Of a DNA stretch of 5,160 nucleotides, positions 1-5,160 are shown one piece after another. Each line of letters starts with the position of its first letter. The stretch's first letter is position 1. Both the position numbers and the translations under genes were made by a program. The notes beneath the pieces are model-generated. The model had not been told where the DNA came from, made no database searches, and saw only the letters and a program-made list of their open reading frames with translations. This DNA is from Chitinophaga pinensis. GTDB taxonomy: Bacteria > Bacteroidota > Bacteroidia > Flavobacteriales > Flavobacteriaceae. The stretch covers positions 1-5,160 of the forward strand of contig CALPNL020000141.1 in the NCBI GenBank assembly GCA_943324925.2, written 5' to 3'.

Positions 1-75
1 GATGAAGTTGACTTTGCAGATTTAGCAGAAGAGGTAATGGGTAATGTAAATGATGATGAAAATGGAATATCATAA
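1..75 (+). CDS. mraZ: MraZ transcriptional regulator, C-terminal end (partial)
   Basis: Frame 1 is open from the window edge to a TAA at 73-75 and encodes the last 24 residues of a protein, including ADLAEEVMGN followed by an acidic tail (NDDENGIS). The piece has no catalytic motif, and its identity rests on two things: its place directly before rsmH, where mraZ sits in most bacteria, and its resemblance to remembered flavobacterial MraZ C-termini (LAEEVMGN). MraZ is a small AbrB-fold DNA-binding protein that binds repeats ahead of the dcw cluster and regulates it; those sites would lie upstream, outside this window. The 3' end overlaps the beginning of rsmH in another frame by 14 to 26 nt, depending on which rsmH ATG is used, which suggests coupled translation. 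The start and most of the gene are missing because of the window boundary. Confidence 0.8.
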   Translation, partial: DEVDFADLAEEVMGNVNDDENGIS

Positions 76-958
76 TCCTGTTTTATTAAAAGAATCTGTA
101 GACGGACTAGATATTAAACCTGACGGAATTTATGTAGATGTGACTTTTGGAGGTGGCGGTCATTCAAGAGAAATCTTGAGTAGGTTAGGCTCTAATGGCA
201 GATTGTATGCTTTTGATCAAGATGAAGATGCGCTTGCAAATTCAATTGATGACGAACGATTTGTTTTAATTAATGAGAATTTCCGATTCATAAAAAGATT
301 TTTACGATTTCACAATGTTAAAAGCGTTGATGGAATTTTAGGTGATTTAGGCGTTTCGTCTCATCAATTTGATGTAGCAGAACGTGGTTTTTCTACCCGT
401 TTCGAAGGAGAATTGGATATGAGAATGAGTCAGAAACAGGACTTAAATGCCTATAAAGTTGTCAATGAATATGATGAAGAAAATTTGAGAAGAGTTTTTC
501 TTGATTATGGCGAATTAAAGAATGCTCCGGTAATTGCAAGAGTAATTATTGAAGCTCGCGAATACGAACCAATAAAAAATACAGAACAGCTGAAAGTAGT
601 TTTAGGACGTTTTTTACAAGCACATAAAAGTCATAAGATCCTAGCTCAAATGTATCAGGCGATTCGAATTGAAGTCAACCAAGAAATGGAAGTTTTAAAA
701 GAGTTTTTAGAACAATCTCTAGAAATTTTGAAACCAGGCGGAAGATTAAGTGTGATTTCCTACCATTCATTGGAAGACAGATTGGTAAAAAGAATAATGA
801 AAAACGGAATGTTTGAAGGGGAGCCAGAACGCGATTTCTATGGGAATTTTTCGGTTCCATTTAAAACAATTGGAAAATTAATAGTTCCAGATTTTCAAGA
901 AATAAAAAGCAACAATAGAGCGCGAAGTGCAAAATTGAGAATTGCTGAAAAGAAGTAA
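50..958 (+). CDS. rsmH: 16S rRNA (cytosine(1402)-N(4))-methyltransferase RsmH
   Basis: RsmH (formerly MraW) is a cytoplasmic S-adenosylmethionine-dependent enzyme that N4-methylates C1402 of 16S rRNA in the small-subunit decoding centre. The 302-residue product has the family's usual length and motifs in order: HNPVLL (8-13), the SAM-binding VDVTFGGGGHS (29-39), the acidic DQDEDAL segment (56-62), DLGVSSHQFD (99-108), AERGFS (110-115), LDMRM (122-126), QAIRIEVNQE (203-212), VISYHSLEDR (235-244) and the C-terminal NNRARSAKLR (288-297). The region between about 125 and 215 is the helical insertion typical of the family. The exact start is uncertain: ATG codons at 50, 53, 56 and 62 are all in frame, and all lie inside the end of mraZ. 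Homology begins at EYHNP, so any of them gives a complete enzyme; the longest is listed. No clear Shine-Dalgarno separates them, as is common in Bacteroidota. It is followed 3 nt later by the ftsL-like gene. Confidence 0.97.
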   Translation: MMMKMEYHNPVLLKESVDGLDIKPDGIYVDVTFGGGGHSREILSRLGSNGRLYAFDQDEDALANSIDDERFVLINENFRFIKRFLRFHNVKSVDGILGDLGVSSHQFDVAERGFSTRFEGELDMRMSQKQDLNAYKVVNEYDEENLRRVFLDYGELKNAPVIARVIIEAREYEPIKNTEQLKVVLGRFLQAHKSHKILAQMYQAIRIEVNQEMEVLKEFLEQSLEILKPGGRLSVISYHSLEDRLVKRIMKNGMFEGEPERDFYGNFSVPFKTIGKLIVPDFQEIKSNNRARSAKLRIAEKK

Positions 959-961
959 TAA

Positions 962-1312
962 ATGAAAAACGGGGTTTACAGCATTTTAAAGGCAAGGTTT
1001 TTAATCAATGAAGAAGCGAATGCAGCTAAAAATTGGCGTTTCATCGTGTTTTTGATTTTACTGGCTATAATTATGATTGCAAACAATAATAATGTAGATC
1101 AAAAAGTATTCAAAATAATTCAATTAACGGGAGAAGTAAAAGAATTGCGATCTGAATTTGTGGATAGAAGATCAGAATTGATGAAATTAAAAATGGAATC
1201 AACGGTAACTCAAAAAATGGCTGTTAAAGGAATTTTACCAGCATCTGTTCCGCCGGTTAAAGTAATAATAAAGAAAAAAGAAGAAAAAGGATTTTTCAAA
1301 AATCTATGGTAG
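962..1312 (+). CDS. ftsL: FtsL-like cell division protein, Bacteroidota type
   Basis: This encodes a 116-residue single-pass membrane protein. A cytoplasmic N-terminus of about 24 residues is followed by one hydrophobic segment (about 25-40, WRFIVFLILLAIIMIA), then a polar, heptad-like helix likely to form a coiled coil (about 47-80). A short conserved-looking tail contains LPASVPPVKV (92-101), and the end is lysine-rich. This is the layout of FtsL, which in other bacteria pairs with FtsB and FtsQ and activates the FtsWI septal synthase from the outer face of the inner membrane. The sequence has little direct similarity to proteobacterial FtsL, so the call rests on topology and on its slot between rsmH and ftsI. 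Relatives in Flavobacteria are sometimes mislabelled as SAM-methyltransferases because of the neighbouring gene; nothing here resembles a methyltransferase. The ATG lies 3 nt after the rsmH stop, with purine-rich GAAAAGAAG at 947-955 as a possible weak ribosome contact. The 3' end overlaps ftsI by 7 nt. Confidence 0.85.
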   Translation: MKNGVYSILKARFLINEEANAAKNWRFIVFLILLAIIMIANNNNVDQKVFKIIQLTGEVKELRSEFVDRRSELMKLKMESTVTQKMAVKGILPASVPPVKVIIKKKEEKGFFKNLW

Positions 1313-3309
1313 AAGATAATAAAAATAGCACCGTAAGAATTTATATAGTTGCAGTTGTCATCTTTTTTATGGCGGTTGCGATTGTACTTAAAATCACTAA
1401 TATCCAATGGGTAGAAGGAGATTCTTTACGTAAATTAGCTAACAAACATTCGATAAAGAACTTTGTAATTCCTGCAAATAAAGGAAATATCTATTCTGCA
1501 GACGGAAGTTTATTGGCCACTTCTATTCCAAATTACAATATTCGTTTTGATGCAATGGCACCTGATGCTAAAGATTTTCAAAAATACATCAAACCACTTT
1601 CTGATTCTTTAGCTATTTTGTTCAATAAGCCAAGTAATTATTTTCAATCTGAATTAACTAGAGCAAGAACTAGCAGTAATCGATTTTACTTATTAGCTAG
1701 AGATTTAAGTTACACGGATTACATGAAAATAAAACAATTTCCACTATTTAAATTAGGGATCTATAGAGGTGGAATTATAGTTGAACAAAAGGTAGTAAGA
1801 AAACATCCAATTGGTGAAATTGCTTCAAGAACTATTGGTTATGAGCGAATTACCCCTGAAGGTTTGCCTGATGGAAAAGGAATTGAGTGGGCTTTTAGAA
1901 AGTACTTAAATGGGAAAGATGGGAAAGTCCTAAAACAGAAAATCGCTAAAGGACAATGGAAACCCATTCGTGATGTGAACGAAGTGGAGCCGCAAGATGG
2001 TTATGATATAATTTCTACCCTCGATGTTTATATTCAAGATATTGCTCATCATGCATTAATTGATCAATTAGTAAAATACAAAGCGGATCATGGTTGTGTG
2101 GTAGTAATGGAAACCAAAACGGGTTATGTAAAAGCGATTTCTAATTTGGGAAAAGTTGCAGAAAACACCTACGCGGAAACTACAAATTATGCCATTGCAG
2201 AATCTCATGAACCTGGTTCAACTTATAAATTAGCAGATTTGATGACACTGCTAGAGGATAAAAAAGTAGATACAAGTGCAGTATACAATACTAATGGAGG
2301 TGTAATTTCCTATTTTGGAAATAAGGTTGTGGATTCTCATGAAGGAGGTTATGGTGTTATTTCATTGGCAAAAGGATTTGAGAAATCATCTAATACAGTT
2401 ATGGTTCAAGCGGTTTATAACAATTATAAGAATGAACCTTCAAAATTTGTAAATCACCTAAATGCTTATGGATTAAATTCCAGATTGGGTTTGCCGTTTC
2501 AAGGTGAAGGTAAGCCATACATACCACAGCCAACGGACAAAACCTGGTCTAATATTTCACTTCCTTGGATGGCATTTGGTTATGGAGTTTCAATCACCCC
2601 GTTACAAACCTTAACCTATTATAATGCTGTTGCAAATAATGGTGAAATGGTAAAACCACAATTCGTTTCAGAAATTAAAGAATGGAACAAGACCGTGAAG
2701 AAATTCGATAAGAAGGTGATGAACCCTAAGATATGCTCACAAGAAACAATTTTGAAATTGAAAGCGGTTTTAGAGAATGTGGTAAAAAGAGGAACGGCAT
2801 CAAAGTTATATACCAAAGATTTTTCGATGGCAGGAAAAACGGGAACAGCTCAGGCCAACTATGGTTCCAATGGCGGTGCAGACAAACACTATATATCTTC
2901 ATTTGTAGGATATTTTCCTGCGGACCTTCCTAAATATTCATGTATAGTGGTAGTTCACGATCCAGATTCATCCAATAATAATTATTATGGTGCAGATGTG
3001 GCAGGTCCAGTTTTTAAAAGAATTGCTCAAAAAATATTTACCGATTCTCCAACTAAAAACGTAGTTAAAAATTTGGAATTAAAAAATCCAAATCAAGAGA
3101 AAAACTATTCTGATTATTACGCAAAATCACAAGATAAAAAGAATGTAATTCCAAACTTAAAGGGAATGTCAGGAATGGATGCCGTGGCTATTTTGGGGAA
3201 TTTAAAAGTAAAGGTGAAAGTTATTGGGGTTGGAAAAGTTAAAAAACAATCATTAAACCCAGGTGAAGCAATAAAAAGTGATACAATTATAACATTAGAA
3301 TTATCGTGA
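1306..3309 (+). CDS. ftsI: Septal peptidoglycan transpeptidase FtsI (PBP3-type, class B PBP) with C-terminal PASTA domain
   Basis: This class B penicillin-binding protein is expected to cross-link stem peptides at the division septum together with FtsW. The 667-residue product has a short cytoplasmic N-terminus, a transmembrane anchor at about 11-29, and a PBP dimerisation/pedestal domain (about 55-225) with NKGNIYSADGSLLATS (58-73), RTIGYE (175-180) and GIEWAFRKYLNGKDG (192-206). The periplasmic transpeptidase domain (about 240-580) holds the three active-site motifs: S305-T-Y-K308 with nucleophile Ser305 (codon 2218-2220), S361-S-N363, and K511-T-G513 (from 2836). A polar linker (about 581-611) leads to one PASTA-like domain (about 613-667: VIPNLKGMSGMDAVAIL, then SLNPGEAI). 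The PASTA tail makes it longer than E. coli FtsI (588 residues). The chosen ATG lies within the end of the ftsL-like gene and sits shortly before the membrane anchor; a purine-rich run (GAAGAAAAAGG, 1280-1290) precedes it. The TGA overlaps the murE GTG. All catalytic residues are intact. A SpoVD-like name is also used for PASTA-bearing relatives. Confidence 0.95.
   Translation: MVEDNKNSTVRIYIVAVVIFFMAVAIVLKITNIQWVEGDSLRKLANKHSIKNFVIPANKGNIYSADGSLLATSIPNYNIRFDAMAPDAKDFQKYIKPLSDSLAILFNKPSNYFQSELTRARTSSNRFYLLARDLSYTDYMKIKQFPLFKLGIYRGGIIVEQKVVRKHPIGEIASRTIGYERITPEGLPDGKGIEWAFRKYLNGKDGKVLKQKIAKGQWKPIRDVNEVEPQDGYDIISTLDVYIQDIAHHALIDQLVKYKADHGCVVVMETKTGYVKAISNLGKVAENTYAETTNYAIAESHEPGSTYKLADLMTLLEDKKVDTSAVYNTNGGVISYFGNKVVDSHEGGYGVISLAKGFEKSSNTVMVQAVYNNYKNEPSKFVNHLNAYGLNSRLGLPFQGEGKPYIPQPTDKTWSNISLPWMAFGYGVSITPLQTLTYYNAVANNGEMVKPQFVSEIKEWNKTVKKFDKKVMNPKICSQETILKLKAVLENVVKRGTASKLYTKDFSMAGKTGTAQANYGSNGGADKHYISSFVGYFPADLPKYSCIVVVHDPDSSNNNYYGADVAGPVFKRIAQKIFTDSPTKNVVKNLELKNPNQEKNYSDYYAKSQDKKNVIPNLKGMSGMDAVAILGNLKVKVKVIGVGKVKKQSLNPGEAIKSDTIITLELS
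3306..3309 (+). other. ftsI/murE stop-start overlap (GTGA), probable translational coupling
   Basis: The four bases GTGA contain both the GTG start of murE and the TGA stop of ftsI. There is no purine-rich Shine-Dalgarno just upstream (the preceding bases are AACATTAGAATTATC), and the next in-frame ATG of murE (3384-3386, residue 27) falls inside the conserved N-terminal domain. The most economical reading is that ribosomes ending ftsI reinitiate on murE, tying the two protein levels together. The coupling is inferred; the overlap is seen directly. Confidence 0.75.
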
Positions 3310-4769
3310 TTATTTTAAAAGACATACTTTGGAAAGTAGCAATTGAGGCCGTTCATGGCTCCACGGACCTTGCTATTGAAAAAATGGAATTTGATTCTAG
3401 GAAAATTGCCGAAAGCGATGTCTTTATTGCTATACGAGGAACAATTTCTGATGGTCACGAGTTTATAGAAACGGCTATTAATAAAGGAGCTATTGCAATT
3501 ATTTGTGATGAGTTTCCTAAAATTATTGTTCAAGGGATTACTTACATAAAAGTAAACGATACCAATAAAGCAATGGCTTTTATGGCTGCAAATTATTTTG
3601 ATAACCCTTCTCAAAAATTAAAATTAATTGGAATTACAGGTACCAATGGTAAAACAACCATAGCATCCTTATTGTTCCAATTATTTCAAAAAGCAGGGTT
3701 TAAAACAGGATTGCTTTCAACAGTTAAAATCGTTGTTGACACAAATGAATATAAAGCTACTCATACTACTCCAGATTCTATTTCAATCAATTACTATTTA
3801 AATGAAATGGTAAGTGCTGGCGTTGACTATTGTTTTATGGAAGTGAGTTCACATGGAATTCATCAAAAAAGAACAGAAGGATTGCATTTTACAGGTGGTG
3901 TTTTCACCAATTTGTCTCACGATCATTTAGACTATCACGCTACATTTTCAGAATACAGAGACGTTAAAAAATCGTTTTTCGATTATTTACCAAAAACTGC
4001 TTTTGCATTATCCAATATTGATGATAAAAATGGTTCCGTGATGTTGCAAAATACGAATGCAATAAAACGGTCTTATGCTTTAAAAACCTATGCTGATTAT
4101 AAAGCGCAAATATTAGAAAACCAGTTGTCAGGTTTATTATTAAAAATTAATGATAATGAAGTTTGGGTTCGCTTAATAGGAACTTTTAATGCCTATAATT
4201 TGCTTGCGATATATGGAACCGCAGTTGAATTAGGGATGGAATCACTGGAAGTACTTCGCTTGTTATCAGAGTTAGAAAGTGTGTCGGGCAGATTTCAATA
4301 TATTATTTCCAATGGAAAAATCACTGCCATTGTAGATTATGCACACACACCCGATGCTTTAGAAAATGTACTTAAAACCATCAACGATATTCGAACTAAA
4401 AACGAACAATTAATAACCGTTGTAGGTTGTGGAGGCGACAGAGATAAAACAAAAAGACCAGTGATGGCAGGAATTGCTTCCGATTTAAGTGATAAAATCA
4501 TCATTACCTCTGATAACCCAAGGTCCGAAAATCCCGAAACCATCATTGAAGAGATGGAACGAGGAGTAGCTCCTCAAAATTATAAAAAAACAGTTTCTAT
4601 CATTGATAGAAAACAAGCGATTAAAGCTGCATGTCAATTGGCACAAGCAAATGATATCATACTAATTGCAGGGAAAGGCCATGAAACTTATCAAGAAATT
4701 AATGGGGTACGCCATGATTTTGACGATATGAAAATTGTAAAAGAAATGTTAGATCAATTGAACAAATAA
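3306..4769 (+). CDS. murE: UDP-N-acetylmuramoyl-L-alanyl-D-glutamate--2,6-diaminopimelate ligase MurE
   Basis: MurE is the cytoplasmic ATP-dependent Mur ligase that adds the third residue to UDP-MurNAc-L-Ala-D-Glu. The 487-residue product has the usual three domains. The N-terminal UDP-MurNAc-binding domain (about 1-100) includes FDSRKI (29-34). The central ATPase domain has the P-loop GITGTNGKTT (109-118), TTPDS (154-158), MEVSSHG (178-184), NLSHDHLDYH (202-211) and a lysine at 221 in the position of the carbamylated lysine (YRDVKKSFF). The C-terminal domain has VDYAHTPD (343-350), GCGGDRD (374-380), DNPR (403-406) and GKGHE (456-460). DNPR is the signature of meso-diaminopimelate-specific enzymes, in contrast to the altered motif of lysine-adding MurE, so meso-DAP peptidoglycan is inferred. 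The start is a GTG at 3306 whose last bases form the ftsI stop (GTGA), giving M-IILKDIL, which fits the usual beginning of flavobacterial MurE. mraY follows after 8 nt. Confidence 0.96.
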   Translation: MIILKDILWKVAIEAVHGSTDLAIEKMEFDSRKIAESDVFIAIRGTISDGHEFIETAINKGAIAIICDEFPKIIVQGITYIKVNDTNKAMAFMAANYFDNPSQKLKLIGITGTNGKTTIASLLFQLFQKAGFKTGLLSTVKIVVDTNEYKATHTTPDSISINYYLNEMVSAGVDYCFMEVSSHGIHQKRTEGLHFTGGVFTNLSHDHLDYHATFSEYRDVKKSFFDYLPKTAFALSNIDDKNGSVMLQNTNAIKRSYALKTYADYKAQILENQLSGLLLKINDNEVWVRLIGTFNAYNLLAIYGTAVELGMESLEVLRLLSELESVSGRFQYIISNGKITAIVDYAHTPDALENVLKTINDIRTKNEQLITVVGCGGDRDKTKRPVMAGIASDLSDKIIITSDNPRSENPETIIEEMERGVAPQNYKKTVSIIDRKQAIKAACQLAQANDIILIAGKGHETYQEINGVRHDFDDMKIVKEMLDQLNK

Positions 4770-4777
4770 ACGAAATT

Positions 4778-5160
4778 ATGTTATACTATTTATTTGAATA
4801 CCTACACAAAGCTTTAAATATCCCAGGAACTGGAGTGTTTCAATATATAACTTTCAGATCTGCATTGGCATTGATTTTATCTTTATTGATATCAACCATA
4901 TTTGGTAAAAGAATTATCAATTTCTTAAGAAACCAACAAGTTGGAGAAACAGTTCGAGAGCTTGGTTTGGAAGGGCAATCTCAAAAAGCGGGCACCCCAA
5001 CAATGGGAGGTTTAATAATCATTATTGCCACTTTAATTCCGGTTTTATTATTGACAAAATTGAACAATATCTATATTATCCTTTTAATTGTTACCACAAT
5101 TTGGATGGGAACTATTGGTTTTATCGATGATTATATTAAAATATTCAAAAAAGACAAAGA
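4778..5160 (+). CDS. mraY: Phospho-N-acetylmuramoyl-pentapeptide-transferase MraY, N-terminal part (partial)
   Basis: The ATG at 4778 opens a frame that runs to the window edge without a stop, giving 127 complete codons plus two bases. MraY is the multi-pass inner-membrane enzyme that transfers phospho-MurNAc-pentapeptide from UDP to undecaprenyl phosphate to make lipid I. Visible features are a short N-terminal region starting MLYYLFEYLH, a first membrane segment around 26-42 (FRSALALILSLLISTIF), the signature KAGTPTMGG (70-78), two further hydrophobic segments (about 78-93 and 97-115), and the Mg-binding aspartate pair D117-D118 in FIDDYIK, equivalent to D115-D116 of E. coli MraY. The family is about 360 residues or more, so roughly two thirds is missing past the window end. 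The gap to murE is 8 nt (ACGAAATT) with no recognisable Shine-Dalgarno. No murF lies between the two genes, unlike in E. coli. Confidence 0.96.
   Translation, partial: MLYYLFEYLHKALNIPGTGVFQYITFRSALALILSLLISTIFGKRIINFLRNQQVGETVRELGLEGQSQKAGTPTMGGLIIIIATLIPVLLLTKLNNIYIILLIVTTIWMGTIGFIDDYIKIFKKDK

Noticed and set aside
1210..1407. Minus-strand open frame spanning the ftsL/ftsI junction, with a phenylalanine-rich product.
   Set aside because: The phenylalanines are the reverse complement of the A/G-rich lysine codons at the end of ftsL; there is no support for a real gene.
2733..2933. Alternative + strand frame within ftsI near the KTG motif, considered as a sign of a frameshift.
   Set aside because: The ftsI frame is continuous through SxN, KTG and the PASTA module, so the other frame is a shadow and ftsI is intact.
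3315..3614. Open frame of 99 codons on the minus strand inside the murE N-terminal region.
   Set aside because: It lies wholly antisense to a well-supported gene, its translation is rich in Cys/Asn/Phe/Ser with no recognisable domain, and it is what an AT-rich coding strand produces by chance.
4337..4546. Minus-strand open frame inside the murE C-terminal domain.
   Set aside because: It is antisense to conserved MurE motifs and its product has no recognisable features.
4770..4777. Possible promoter or terminator between murE and mraY.
   Set aside because: The gap is 8 nt with no inverted repeat or T-run, and I saw no convincing Bacteroidota-type promoter (TTTG / TAnnTTTG) tied to this start; co-transcription is the simpler reading.
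1..5160. A hidden novel system: CRISPR repeats, mobile element ends, RNA genes, or accessory cargo.
   Set aside because: No direct repeat array, terminal inverted repeats, tRNA-like or rRNA sequence was seen; the window is almost entirely filled by conserved dcw genes with uniform base composition.

Overview
The window is a stretch of the division and cell wall (dcw) gene cluster of a Bacteroidota bacterium, most likely a Flavobacteriaceae member close to Flavobacterium. The evidence is the low G+C content (roughly one third by eye), the strong A/T bias at third codon positions, and the protein sequences. These include an RsmH with the flavobacterial-style N-terminus and C-terminal NNRARSAKLR motif, a short divergent FtsL-like protein, a PASTA-tailed FtsI, and a MurE directly followed by MraY.

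All genes lie on the + strand in one tightly packed run: the 3' end of mraZ (1-75), rsmH (50-958), an ftsL-like gene (962-1312), ftsI/pbp2B-type transpeptidase (1306-3309), murE (3306-4769) and the 5' part of mraY (4778 to the window end). Three junctions overlap (mraZ/rsmH 26 nt at most, ftsL/ftsI 7 nt, ftsI/murE 4 nt). The other two gaps are 3 and 8 nt. No stretch is long enough to hold a promoter, terminator, RNA gene or mobile element between genes, so the window is probably internal to one transcript that starts upstream of mraZ and continues past mraY.

The genes serve one process. MurE adds the third stem-peptide residue (meso-diaminopimelate, judging by the DNPR motif) to the cytoplasmic UDP-MurNAc precursor. 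MraY transfers the finished phospho-MurNAc-pentapeptide to the lipid carrier to make lipid I. FtsI cross-links the septal wall, with the small FtsL-like membrane protein as its likely divisome partner. RsmH methylates 16S rRNA and MraZ is the usual cluster-leading DNA-binding regulator. murF, which sits between murE and mraY in Escherichia coli, is absent at that place.

All key catalytic motifs are intact and no frameshift is visible. I found no previously undescribed system here. The findings below are modest points of gene architecture.
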